Source: Ridgeia piscesae
Taxonomy: Eukaryota > Annelida > Polychaeta > Sabellida > Siboglinidae
Assembly (NCBI GenBank): GCA_025642075.2
Contig: JAODUO010000634.1
Span: 50,001-114,000 of the forward strand
DNA: 64,000 bases
Direction: 5' to 3'
Shown in pieces: positions 45,509 to 58,100 of this stretch; position 1 is the stretch's first letter; every line of letters begins with the position of its first letter. Made by a program: the position numbers and the translations under genes. The notes under the pieces are model-generated. The model was given only the letters and a program-made list of their open reading frames with translations, was not told the origin of the DNA and made no database searches.

Positions 45509-46118
45509 GATCAGAAATATCTGTCCAAACTACCAGGTGACACTGGCAAAAACAGCTGGCGTGATCTTAATGACAAAGGTGGCCTATGACCAGCTGAAAC
45601 CCTACCACACACCTCACCTTCCTACCCCACTGTCTTCTCCTACTCCACTGTCTGCTCCTACCCCACTGTCTTCTCCTACCCCATTGTCCTCTCCTACTCC
45701 ATTGTCCTCTCCTACCCCACTGTCTTCTCCTACCCCACTGTCTTCTCCTACCCCACTGTCCTCCCCTACCCCACTGTCCTCCCCTACCCCACTGTCCTCT
45801 CCTACCCCACTGTCCTCTCCTACCCTACTGTCTTCTCCTACCCCACTGTCTTCTCATACCCCACTGTCCTCTCCTACCCCACTGTCTTCTCCTACCCAAC
45901 TGTCTTCTCCTACCCCACTGTCCTCTCCTACCCCACTGTCTTCTCCTACCCCACTGTCTTCTCCTACTCCACTGTCCTCTCCTACTCCACTGTCCTCTCC
46001 TACTCCACTGTCCTCTCCTACCCCACTGTTTCTTCCGTCTAAGGTGACAGCTGGTGGAATCACCATGACGCAGAAAGGATTGCGCACACTTTTGCCATGG
46101 GAATGGCTGAATGACAAC
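45509..46118 (+). pseudogene. Exon h: integrase C-end, PTPLSS repeat, Ulp1 N-end
   Basis: A 203-codon open exon. Begins IRNICPNYQVTLAKTAGVIL, MTKVAYDQLKPYH, continues into about 22 PTPLSS hexapeptides, and ends PSKVTAGGITMTQKGLRTLL, PWEWLNDN, which fits the start of C48 (Ulp1/SENP) peptidases. Donor gtatgt. Confidence 0.7.
45623..46030 (+). repeat. 18-bp coding minisatellite
   Basis: About 22 copies of CCTACCCCACTGTCTTCT, in frame with both flanking domains (Pro-Thr-Pro-Leu-Ser-Ser). Confidence 0.95.
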
Positions 46119-46179
46119 GTATGTTATCTTAAAAAACAGTTTGTGCATGCATGTTCCACATACTTTCTGAAGTTATATA

Positions 46180-46491
<312 letters not shown>

Positions 46492-46499
46492 ATAACTGC

Positions 46500-47935
46500 A
46501 AGAGTTGAACAATCACATGGTGTACTGGTATATAATAAACCATGGTCGTAATTATTATCTGAAAACTATTAAATAGAATCAATGCGTGTGCACACAACAT
46601 GTAATGTTTGCATAAGGAACACCAGCAGGGTGTGAATCTGCCACACACAACACTGAATCGATATTACCCTAAACTATCCAAGTGAACAAAATGGTTAGAC
46701 AAACAACTGACAATGCATTTGCATTACAACACAGTATTATAAATGCAATCAGTCATAATTGTATTTTATATTAGAACATTTTAAGTTATATCATCTGACA
46801 GGAATACATAATTATTAAAAATCTAAAAACAAGTATGCACAAATTCACTTTTCTGGATAACACTGCTAACTTTGTTTTGAACTCTTCTTTTGTGGAAACA
46901 ATCATCCGTCACCATGGCTGTCAAACACCCTATTTGAACGATTGTTAATTTCTACCTGAAAAAGTGACAAATTACAAAACCAGTACAGTTGTTTCCCACA
47001 AGCATGAGTTCTTAATGGTGGTTATTACAACAGGACATTTTGCATTGCCTAACAATATCAAGCATTTTCTCTAGTTGATTGTTCTCTGTATGTCTAATGA
47101 CATCCCAAATATGAATAGGGTATGTGCCATTTAATACATATTAGGTTTTATGTGGGGTATGTGTGTGTGTAAAATAGTTATGACATTGCTTTATTGACTA
47201 ATGCAATGTAACTTTATAATAGAACTGACGTAGACTTGTTCAAATTATTGTCTTCGCAAGAGTGACACTGTTGATGGCACTGCAGTCTAGTAACAATTCT
47301 TATTTACTCTGCTCATTTCTCCTGTTCAGGGTGTCTGTTTGTGGCCATATTTCCCATATCCTTTTTTTCTTGTTCAGTGTCTCTGTGCCAGGTGGCCTTC
47401 TCTTCACCTCTTATCTGGTGTTTCTATAATAAAGCTATGTTATAAGCGCTACGTGAGGAAAATATAATAGTTATTAAAATATAATGAACAAAAGCAAAAT
47501 AATAAAAATCCATCAATACATATACAATAAATGTATATTAAAGACTACAAGATATAGTTAAGCAAGGCAACGTATTTATTACAGGTTCAAGCATTTTTAT
47601 ATCTTTCAATAATACATTTTTGCACAAACAAAACGTAGTTTATCGTGAAATATTATCGTGAAAGATAATGTGCTAAAAACAGAATTTTTTAAAGATAAAA
47701 TCCATGAAATTATGTAATTTATAATATTTAATAATTTAAAAAGAGGGTGTCCGGAAGTGGGAGACACTGGGAACATTCTGCCTATAGTACATTAGTACAT
47801 AGTACAGTATCTAATGTATCTACTTGGGCTCGGGACTCCGCTTTGGTTGCTCCTTACAACGTTCCCCTGGCGAGAAATGTCACGACCTTCAACCTTCACA
47901 ACTGACTACTGTGCTACGAGAAAGGGAGGGAGTAT
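46500..47935. other. Unassigned AT-rich stretch inside the pseudogene intron
   Basis: No exon with the Ulp1 catalytic triad, no TE ends and no recognised RNA gene. A purine-rich run starts at about 47938. Confidence 0.5.
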
Positions 47936-47937
47936 CT

Positions 47938-48041
47938 GCCCCTAAGCCCGGGAGGGAGGAAGGAGGGAGGGGGAGGGGGAGGGAGGAGGGGGAGGGAGGG
48001 AGGGGGCAGGGGAGGGAGGGAGGGAGGGATGGAGGGAGGGA
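47938..48041. repeat. GGGA/GGAG purine tract
   Basis: About 100 bases of almost pure purine on the plus strand; can form triplex or G-quadruplex structures. Confidence 0.95.
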
Positions 48042-48125
48042 GATTTTATCGAATCACAAATTTGGAATAACCCGAATACAACAGAGTCTTTGGGCAAAGT
48101 AAACCGGTAGACTTAAGTACTGCCG

Positions 48126-48376
<251 letters not shown>

Positions 48377-48949
48377 ATGATATAGGCATTATAGAAATCT
48401 TACTATTATTATACAACCATTTTCTTTTACTTTCTAGCATAAACTTGGTTAACAAATGCCATAACTCTGCTTATTGTGTATATGTGTGTCTTTAAAACTT
48501 TTTCACACCCACGTTTTCATTGCTATAGTAAAACAGACACGGATTGTTGCCTACTAGCCTTGCAGCCATGTCTGTTTTTGTCGTAGTGATATGTTTTTGA
48601 GGGTATTGTTATATTATCATGTGGCCCTTAATCAGCCATTACATCAAAGTTGCGTTATTTTCAATACACTGTTATGTTATATCTGGATTAGTATGGATGT
48701 TGTTTCTGAAGTAATAAGTTTGCTTTTTTAAAGAGGTGTACGTTTGATAAATGTGAACAATATGTCTGTTCAAAGTTTGAAATACACATCTTTTGTCATC
48801 GATATTATTTCACTATTGTGTGAAGTGGTGTTATATTTAACCGAACAACCAAAGAAACGATGTGACTAACAATAGTCACATTACCAGGGGACCATAAAGA
48901 GGTATTCATATGAATGTGTTGTTAACAATAATGTGTATCTATATTTCAG

Positions 48950-49051
48950 TACGCAAAGGCCATCTGCGACGGAACGGAGACAAACCAAATAGAGCAGGCC
49001 GACGTTGTTGGTTTTCGGCCCGCATTGTTGCATGAGTTTATAAATCTTTGA
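48950..49051 (+). pseudogene. Exon i: Ulp1 C-terminal end
   Basis: After tttcag: YAKAICDGTETNQIEQADVV, then GFRPALLHEFINL and TGA. Matches the last helix region of Ulp1 proteases. The catalytic His-Asp-Cys exons expected between exons h and i are not visible. Confidence 0.6.
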
Positions 49052-50155
49052 AAGTAATCTTATTTAATTATTATTAAATGCAACGGTTTATACAAAGAGC
49101 TTCTATTGTTGTGAATGATATTGTTTGCATTTCATTTAACACTACTATTCAACTGTTATGTGATACATACTTATACCAGTCGACATGTTAATAAAGTTAT
49201 GTAAGTCTTGAATGCATCCCAAAATATATTATTAAATCATTGCCGAGTTGTGTTGGGTAAAACCAACTATTTGGATATGGTAACGTCTAGATTTCCACCC
49301 TTTGTACTGATATTGAAGCACCTCAATGGGATTTATATACTGCAATGTTAAGCCCATCTTTTTTCAGATTTCCACCCTTTGTACTGATATTGAAGCACTT
49401 CAATGGGATTTATATACTGCAATGTTAAGCCCATATAACGCCTTTTTTAATAAAAAAATATAATTCTACAAAACATTCCAATAGGACCACTATAAAAGTG
49501 TGTTCCATACATGCAAAATAGACGCAAATACATGCCATTATAAAAGTGTGACCCACACCCATCCCCTGACGAATTTATTGTACACACTACCTCTATCAGT
49601 CAATGGGCTATCTACATCACATACACAATTTAAACCGTATGTATCTAAAATACAGCTTTATTTTAATTTGTTTTCAAAATATAGGGCCTGCCTACAAACT
49701 ATGCCAATTCGGGCACGTTACATCCAATACATTCAGTTAGTAGACAGTTACATATATCTTAAACTGCCAGAGTTATATGTCACGAAGACGCGGAGATTTG
49801 TATTTAATGCTGCAGACTGCATTGAAAACCATGGCTGTAACGAAGCCATAACATGCACAACGCTTTGTGACAAGGACATTAAGAAAACACTGTTTATTAA
49901 AAAATACAAGTAACGATGATTGTGAGGTTTTGTTATGTTTATTAATAATAATTGCAAGAAAGGAAGCGCATCAATAAATGATTAACATAAACTAGAATAT
50001 GCATGGTTCACTCATATGTTAATTCGGCAATCAGCTATATGCATGTTGGATTATCCACCAGTGGGCGACACTGTCGATCCAGCTACCACCTAGCGGTCAT
50101 TTGTTTTTCTATCGGCTGGCTACGTTTAGTCGGACGAACATACTTGTTCTAAATC
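49052..50155. other. ATP5PD upstream flank
   Basis: AT-rich. Contains a 77-bp direct tandem duplication (49288-49433) and one 137-codon open frame with no recognisable domain. GC content rises from about 50040 toward the ATP5PD start, where the promoter should lie. Confidence 0.5.
49288..49433. repeat. 77-bp direct tandem duplication
   Basis: agatttccaccctttgtact... repeated with two differences. Confidence 0.95.
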
Positions 50156-50277
50156 ATGGCTAGCAAAAGGGTTGCAAAGTCGGCGGTGGATTGGGCATCA
50201 TTTGCACAGCGTGTGCCACCCAGCCAGACAGAAATCTTCCGTGCATTCAAGGCAAAGTCCGAGTCTTTCGTTAGTCG
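50156..50277 (+). CDS. ATP5PD: ATP5PD exon 1
   Basis: Starts ATGGCTAGC and ends two bases into Arg. Two donors are possible: gtgcgt at 50278, which is in phase with exon 2, and gtaagt at 50282, which is stronger but out of phase. The first is chosen. Confidence 0.92.
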
Positions 50278-53200
50278 GTGCGTAAGTTGTGGGCGATAAT
50301 TTGTAAAAGTCAACGAGGTCATACGTTGTGCTGCAAAACTGGCATAGAAAGATGAAAAATACCACTTCTCATGCATTATTTACAGTACAGTATAACACAA
50401 CACATACCGTTGGTGGATTGTTTTATTAAACCTAAAAGAAATCATGAAAAAATCACCATTAAGATGCTTGGCGAAACATTAATATATAATATCAGAGTAG
50501 TAGTCACACGAAAATAACTATATTTTTGAAAACTTGCTGCAACATTTTCCATTTGAAGTTGCACTAATAAAAATGACTTGACATGCTTTAGGGCTAGGTC
50601 CATAAACATTAGTACTGATTCAATATTCAACATACCAGATATCAATAATTTCATGATCATATTAAATGACGCATGATCTATATTTTCAGGATACACCAGT
50701 TTCCTGAAGAGCTGCCAAAAATTGACTGGGCAATGTACAAATCAAAGATTGCCATGCCAGGAATTGTAGACACCTTTGAGAAAGCAGTAAGTAAATGTTT
50801 ATAAAATTTATACAAAAAAATTGCTTGGTTTTAAGTTATTGTATATTATCTCTAATACAACAAGTAAATAATTGCATTTAACTATGTATTAATTAAGTGT
50901 TGTGTACATGTGCTAATAAATTAACATTTATAATTTGGTACATAAATATTATTGAATAGTTGTGATTAATGGAATAGGTTCTTCCTAATGATAAAATTAC
51001 AGCAAATAAGGTATCAACTATTCAATATTTCATCCATAAAATAGAGGTAACAATATATTTAAAACAGTTAATTTTGATTCTCTCACTACAGGTAATACTA
51101 TTCCATAGCAGCTCTTATTAAAAAGTAATTTTAATGCAATTGTAAAATTAATAATGACCTGTTTTCAACACAATAACATCCTGATTCAACTGACGTGTAC
51201 TTATTTCTGTTAAACTGTAATCAAATACTGTATATATGAGAAGAAGTCTGTTTATCATTGTGCACCTGTCTTCTGTTGCTGCTGAGTTTTAGTTCATTGC
51301 AGTTGTTAAATGAAAAAATATATAATGATTGTTTTATTTGCAGTACCAATCAGTGTCAGTACCATACCCGAAGGACAAAGCCAACACGAAAGCAAAAGTC
51401 GATGCTGAACAGAAGGATGCCGTATGTTAATTTGATTGTTAAAGTAGACAGGGCTTGAAGATGGCCAGAATATTTTTAGTCCTTTAGACTGAAAGTCCAA
51501 TGGATTGAATGGACGTATGACATCACTCTGTGTCCGCTGTGTGCCTTTAGCTATCATATCTCAGAAGCATATCTTAGGACACTGCTACTATACACAAGAA
51601 TGTTTTATGTGATTTGGATCGTTCAGAAGCCCTTAAACTGGTATAAAAAGCTTTTTTTTTAAACTTGTGACTTTTATCTAATTTTGGTAGTACATAATAA
51701 ATTGCCTCCCAAAAATCTGCATGTCCACATTTTGCCTGTCTGCAGTGCATAGACAGGCTTGTCTATTTGAGCCTGCCTCACTTGACCCCAACTCTATTGG
51801 CTAGGATGTCTGCCATGAACAATTGGTAATTGCCCAATGCCACACACTAAACGCCAGGTTGCCTGCCTGGAAAGAATAGCTAATTGGTATTCCACTGTTG
51901 GCACTTGGCAGGCTGCTTCTGTTGGTTTTAATGAAGCTGTATCTTCAAAACTATTGATTTTCTTTAATTCAAGTTGAGTTAATTTTTTGCTATTATCTTT
52001 AAAGTGGTGGTAACATAAATATAATTAATATTCTGAACAAATATAGCATGAAATATATACTGTATTAATATCAATTGCATAACCAAAGAAAATGTTAATT
52101 GGGTGTGACTGGTGAAGAGACTAGGCAATGACTATGATTCACCAAAACACATTTCATTCATAATTACAAAGTCACTATATTGTACAAAGGACTTCAGGGT
52201 TTCTTAGCAAGCTTGGAATTTTTTATTGGCCTTGAACCATCCGGGATACTACATTTTCAGAAACAATAATATGGTGGATGTCTAACATTTGATTAGAAAC
52301 AAGTGATGCACCACTCTCCTCCAGAGGGTACCACAGGTCAAACCTTGGTTTATTCCAGGGGTATATGGAATCACCAAGTTAACTTTTGTTTAAGCTTAGC
52401 TGTATGTTTTGTATAACCACTGCTCAAATGTAAGTTGGTACCAATGCATGTATTTTTTTAAGAAACATGAGTTATTACACTTACCCACGGGGGTACACAG
52501 CTTATAATAGAATTGTAAACCTGTTTGAATATGCTCATTGTTGAAGTACTATGCTGTGTCTTGCAGGCAGCTGTTAGTGCAAAGGAAATTGCGAAGGCCA
52601 GGGAGGAAATTGCCACAGCACAGGCATTTGTGAGTATTTTGTCTTCAGTTACTTGTTACATCCAACTCTTTAAAAAAGTTAATTGAGTACAAGTATAATT
52701 TTATTATGTAGATATGCACATATTTACTTGCTTTCAGGTGACTTAGCAAGAGTCAAATGGATATTAATATGTGTGAATCAAGTTAATATTCAGTTACCAT
52801 GGTGTGTTCAATTATATTTGACCTACATTATTATTCAAATAGCTGTGCTATGCGATTGGTTTGACACCGAATCACCTCATTTTGTTTGAACAATGCATGG
52901 CTGATAGCCAGGGCTTTATGCAGGATAAAATTATTGCCAATCACATATGTTTTGGTGGTCACATGGATGTTAACTGTTAAGCCAGTTTACAAACTTTTAA
53001 ATGTGTCTGATGACCTGAAATGGACTACAAACACACGTGCCACCATTTTCACTCACTTTGAAGGCATAACTAACCATATCTATGGTTTTGGAAGACCTTT
53101 TTTGCTCCTTCATTTTTTTACCCGTCCACCACCCATTTCTACCCGTCCATATTCGTTTTTACCCGTCCAAATGACGGGTGGACGGGTCTCTACATAAAGC

Positions 53201-53416
53201 TATGCTGACAGCCATTTACCCAGCTACCAACACATTATTGCTGGTTTGTTCCAGGTGAGTAAGCTGCAGTCTCTGCCGCCCCTGGAGGAGTTCACCCAGC
53301 AGATGGTGGCCGACTACTTCCCAGAGCAGGCCCGCAACCCGTGGGAGAAGCCGTCCATCTGGCCGCACACCAAGTACAACCAGATCGGAGGAACCGACTC
53401 ACACGAGATCAAGTAG
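50156..53416 (+). CDS. ATP5PD: ATP synthase peripheral stalk subunit d, mitochondrial (complete, 5 exons)
   Basis: Five exons with matching phases give 173 residues, against 161 in human. Subunit d is part of the peripheral stalk (stator) of mitochondrial F1Fo-ATP synthase and stops F1 from turning with the rotor. Supported by MASKRVAKSAVDWASFAQRV, LPKIDWAMYKSKIAMPGIVD, the KVDAEQKDA block, and the C-terminal QMVADYFPEQARNPWEKPSI followed by WPH. As in other animals there is no long cleaved presequence. The first ATG after a purine-rich context opens the frame. It lies tail to tail with TMF1, and upstream is transposon-rich sequence. Confidence 0.95.
50690..50786 (+). CDS. ATP5PD: ATP5PD exon 2
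   Basis: Reads IHQFPEELPKIDWAMYKSKI, then AMPGIVDTFEKA. The PKIDWAMYK motif is diagnostic for subunit d. Acceptor tttcag, donor gtaagt. Confidence 0.95.
51344..51421 (+). CDS. ATP5PD: ATP5PD exon 3
   Basis: 26 codons: YQSVSVPYPKDKANTKAKVD then AEQKDA. Matches the human VPVPEDKYTAQVDAEEKED stretch. Phase 0 at both ends. Confidence 0.94.
52567..52629 (+). CDS. ATP5PD: ATP5PD exon 4
   Basis: 21 codons: AAVSAKEIAKAREEIATAQA and F; helical, part of the long stalk helix. Acceptor ttgcag, donor gtgagt. Confidence 0.9.
53255..53416 (+). CDS. ATP5PD: ATP5PD exon 5 with stop
   Basis: Reads VSKLQSLPPLEEFTQQMVAD, YFPEQARNPWEKPSIWPHTK, and ends with DSHEIK and TAG. GC-richer than its surroundings. About 250 bases of probable 3' UTR follow. 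Confidence 0.94.
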   Translation: MSKLQSLPPLEEFTQQMVADYFPEQARNPWEKPSIWPHTKYNQIGGTDSHEIK

Positions 53417-55135
53417 ACAAGTCTGTCGCGTCAGAAGTCACGTGGGGAGGGAAGAGTATTCCTGCACAGACATTCGGATATCACAGCTGTCCGTTCAAAG
53501 GATACATAAACACACTACAAATGATGAAGAACACACATTGATGTCCTCATGGACGTATGATAGGAATTTGTGTTCCTACTGGCTGTTTGTGTGGAATTTA
53601 TCGAGACAAATAGTTGAACAGAAATCAGTTGTGGAGATGATTAGATAAATAATCAATACAATGGATGTAATGTTTGTGTTTCTTTCAATTCATTGGGAGT
53701 CCATGGGATGACACACCACATAAGGTACAACACGATAACCCACTGTGAGGTTAAGTGTGTAAATGCAGCATTCCTTGAACACGTAAATCTGTGACGAAAC
53801 GAATACCCAAAATACACCTTTATTGTAAAGGAATCCTATACAATTGATCCAATATATACAAAACCAGTTTGTGTGTGGAAATTCAGTAGTGATGTAGCAC
53901 GCATACAGTAACAGCAACGATAAATATCTAACATATTACAAAGCCTACCCCTGCTCAACAAAGCCAACAGATACAAGTTCAGTAACCAGACAACCCTGTT
54001 ACAGAAACATTTGCCATCTCCATTAAAACCTTCGATCACCTGACATAATTAATTCAATCTAGTTCAATATAAGAAAACAGCAGCTAGTCTTTCGACAGCA
54101 TCTTGTATAACGCTGCAATTCTGTTGTGAGATGCAGCAACAATACCAAACAGAAACGGTCATTCAGCATTTATTGTATGGCAGTTGTGTTGCATCACAAT
54201 TATCCGTGTTGTTACCATTTCACTAGCAGCAGCGATAGACAAAGGCGACAGACCGGCTTGAGCAGCTCATTCATTATCACAGTACACTGGGTAACAGAAG
54301 GCAATTGCAACTGAACAGTTCTATATGTGGCAGTGTGACGGACACTTGGGACAGTACCCGCTTGTTACTTCATACAAATAGAATTGCCATGCCTAACCAT
54401 CAATGGACAGAGAGAGAAAATTGCCAATTAACTGACATTAATTCCTGCGTTGTCCACTACCTGTAGCATGCTATCAATTTTTTAAAGAAAAAAACTGACG
54501 GTTTTACGTCACTTTTGGCCGACACACAGAATTGTTGCAACAGATGAAAATTGGTTGTTTTTCTTCAACTGAAAACAAACTCAATTTATTGTATGTAATA
54601 CTCGTATAAGTGACATGAGTTTTAGTGCAAATTACAGTTGATCAAACCTTAATTGATGACCAGTTGCAATACTTGTGTGACCTGTTTTGTTCTAACATGA
54701 CATTTGCTGGATGGATATCATATATGAGATGTGTCCCAGCCCACTATCACTAGTACCATATACACAGCATATCTCTTGTTCACTAAAATCACCGCCAGAA
54801 GTGGATAAATATTTAGTACATAAGACCACTGAATGGAAAGACTGTAATTGTAACTGGTTGATTATACATGGTTGACTGCCTGTGTCAACATCACAGTGAT
54901 GAAAGGACCTTGTATGTCTACCCTGGGAGACGTTTGTGTACATATTTCACAATGTGTGACCGATATATATATATTATATTATGTACAATGTGCACGCAGC
55001 ATGGAGTTTGGTTTAGGATCGGTGTGAGCCTCCTAGTGGTAAATGTGGTGTTCCACTGGTTGGAAGAGTCGCTTGTAGTTCCAACCATTTCCTATCTGAG
55101 TGAAAGACACTGCAATTGTGTGACAGTTGCACTTG
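53417..55135. other. Convergent 3' region of ATP5PD and TMF1
   Basis: Holds both 3' UTRs. No other gene is supported. Confidence 0.55.
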
Positions 55136-55177
55136 TTACTCATCATTGGTGGCCGGAGTCTTCAGCAGTTCATCAAT
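55136..55177 (-). CDS. TMF1: TMF1 last exon with stop
   Basis: Reads IDELLKTPATNDE and TAA. The 3' UTR probably extends into 53.7-55.1 kb, where TTTATT (AATAAA on the minus strand) occurs near 53819, 54164 and 54585. Confidence 0.93.
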   Translation of the reverse strand: MDELLKTPATNDE

Positions 55178-58100
55178 CTGAAAACAGACAGCCGTAACTA
55201 TGCTATGATACTAGTATTGCTAAAATAAGTCTGAAAAAGCAAACCCTTTTCAAGATCGTTGCATCCACAAAACTGCATCTTGCAGCTATTTACTCACTAG
55301 GTCTGAACACCTTGTCAGTCACATGACTGTTTCCTTACATCTGAATCTTGTCCACACCCACACCCTGTCTGTTTCTTCTAGTTCACACAGCAAGAATTGT
55401 TTTAACCGAAATGGATTTTTTATTGACAATATATAGCAAAAAGTAATCAGGAAAACTATAGGTGTGTGGCTTTACATCTGATTACAGTCCCTGTCTGTGT
55501 GGGGTTAAAAGTATAGCATTCTGTAGAAGATGAACATTAATCACCTGTGACTTGTAGAGTTCCTTCATGTCCTGTAAGTCAAGAGACAACTCTTGAGCCT
55601 GTTCTACTTTCTCACCGTACATCTGCAGGAGGGCGTTGTATCGCTTGTCCAATGCCTGAATACAGGAACATTACATTCAGAACAGTTTCAAATCCCCAAA
55701 CATTTCAGCTGTTTTCAAGACCCTGTCATCATTCTTGTAACATTTCCAATTGCCATAAATGTTCCAAAGTCACTGTATTAATACATTAATGATCTGTTAA
55801 CTTGCAGTTGCAACATTTCACACATGTTTTACAATGCACATGTACGTCCACAATTAAACACCAGTTAAAAATATACTATGTCAAATGATATTGTAATTGT
55901 GTGGACAACCATAGAACATTGAATCTAGAGTGAACAAGATGGTCAATTGGGTCTATGCCCTAATGGAACACTTGATTACAAAGTTAAGTATACAGAGTAA
56001 CCTCAGAGTTACATGGGAACTTGCTTAGGTAACTTGGGAAGAACTGCATTGGGAGTGAGGTATCGATGAACTACTGGTCATCGCACCCACCTTATACTGC
56101 TGTTGCAGTGTAACCAGGCTGTCCAGTTTCTCTTCCAACTGGTCATTCTTTGTGGTCAAGTTGACCAGTTCTTTCGCCATTGACTCTCGTGTTCTCTCCA
56201 GCTCCGTAATCTCAGACTGCAGAATAATAATATAATATTATAACTGTGTTAAATACACAAGCGATACCAGCTGTGCTGTGGACTTGAGGATCATATCACA
56301 TGAAGCTCACTTGGTTTACTCAAGTTTACTGACACCAAGCTGCAAACCATTTAGGGAGGAAATGCTGCCTCAACTATAATAGCATTTATCAACTGCACCC
56401 GTCTCAGGAAATCCAATCGGTTTATTTTGGTTTGAATGGAAAGCTCACTTTCAGCAGACCTGTCAGTGCAGCTGATGTAGTTAAATGACTTTGTACTTGA
56501 TGGATTACACATATGTGCACAACAAATGATCAAGGTTATGTTGGTTCTAGTGACAGAAATTTTTCCTGTGTTTGCTTCAGCCAAAAATTCAGGAATGCAC
56601 ATGTAATGTCAAATGAGAAAAAAAATGGGACTACATGAATTTTCACAAACTAGGCCAGAACATGAATTTTCAAGAACTAGGCCAGATAAATGCAAACATA
56701 AAAGATTTATTCTTATATGAAAGTTTTCCTTTCTTAATATCTATAGCAGAATTGACCTATCCCTTGTGTGATCTATTGCCTAGCAAAATCTCCATCAAAC
56801 TATACAAGATACAGATGCAGAATTTTTTCTCAAGTAACAACTATATGCGAGAATGTTTAATTAATGAGAAGTCATTCAGTAGTAGTAATGGAATTCACAT
56901 ACATATTTCCAACACGCAACGGGATAGCTTGATGAGGGTCGTGCACAAAATGTTTGTGTAGTATGCAATGGGTGATATAAACATATTAATAAACGAAAGA
57001 CTGGACCAATGAATGAGTCTTAATGTAACGTGCCTGGAGTTGAGTGATTTCACCGTCGCGTTGTTTCAGCTGAGACTGCAGGTTCTCCAGCAGGGTCGTG
57101 GCCCCCGACTGTCTCAGACTGTCGTACAGACTCATCTTGTTGCCATTAGTTCCCACCGTTGCCATCAGAGTGCGCTCCAGCATTTCATCCTGCAAGCAAT
57201 GCATGTTTAAAGACATACGCCCCAGATCGTATAGTTATTATTATTATATATGTTTTGAGAGATTTTCAAAATGGCCTTCTGCCAGATAATGATAGTTTTG
57301 TACGTTTATTATCAATACAGTGCACTTTTTATCAAATTACATATCTCTAAATTACTTATAGGGGACCAAGTGAATGGAAATTTGCTGCTGGACTCCCTAT
57401 AAACCAAAAGTATTAATTTTCTCTTGTCACAGACTTGACGGCTTTGGGTGCAATCTTTTAAAAGTGGATCTGTACAAATTGACCTCTGACCTGCGACATT
57501 GATGATTCAGAGTGTACACTTCCTCGACGAGATGACGGCGACCATGACGACATCTTTGCTAACTGCATCTCCTGAGACAGACACACAAAAGACTGAATGC
57601 CAAGTTTTTATTTCAGGAAATCCTGCTACCATTTATTTATTATTTTAACCAACAAAAATATCCAGTTTAGCTTCCCAAAGTATTTTCACATGAAGACTTT
57701 TGTGATGATGTAAATGTTAGCAGTTTTTCCACAGGTTATACAAAACGTTTTACTCATCCGAGAACATTGGAATGATCACACTGTAAACAACACAAGACAT
57801 GACAGCTCAGAGAAGCTTTGTGATGCGACAAGTTGACAACAAGGATACCAATTGTATTTCGTTAAACACAAAATGGTGACATTTTCTTATTTACTCTTCT
57901 TTGTCAGGATAGCCGTAAGTTTTGCTGCAGAACAAACCTTATCTCTGAGTGTTTCATGCGCAAGAAGAAGTTTCTTTTTCTCTGACTCTGTCTTCATCTT
58001 CTCCACTTCCAGCTGATTTTCAAGCAGCATCTACACACAGGCATAAACATGTCCTAGTACAAATAAAAGTATCTAAACTTGGAAATACAGAAATCACAGT

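Noticed and set aside
49500..49913. 137-codon open frame
   Set aside because: No recognised domain, AT-rich, next to a tandem duplication, no splice or promoter evidence. Left out as a chance frame.
56635..56961. 108-codon plus-strand frame
   Set aside because: Starts in a short duplication (ttcacaaactaggccagaacatg), AT-rich, inside a TMF1 intron, no domain.
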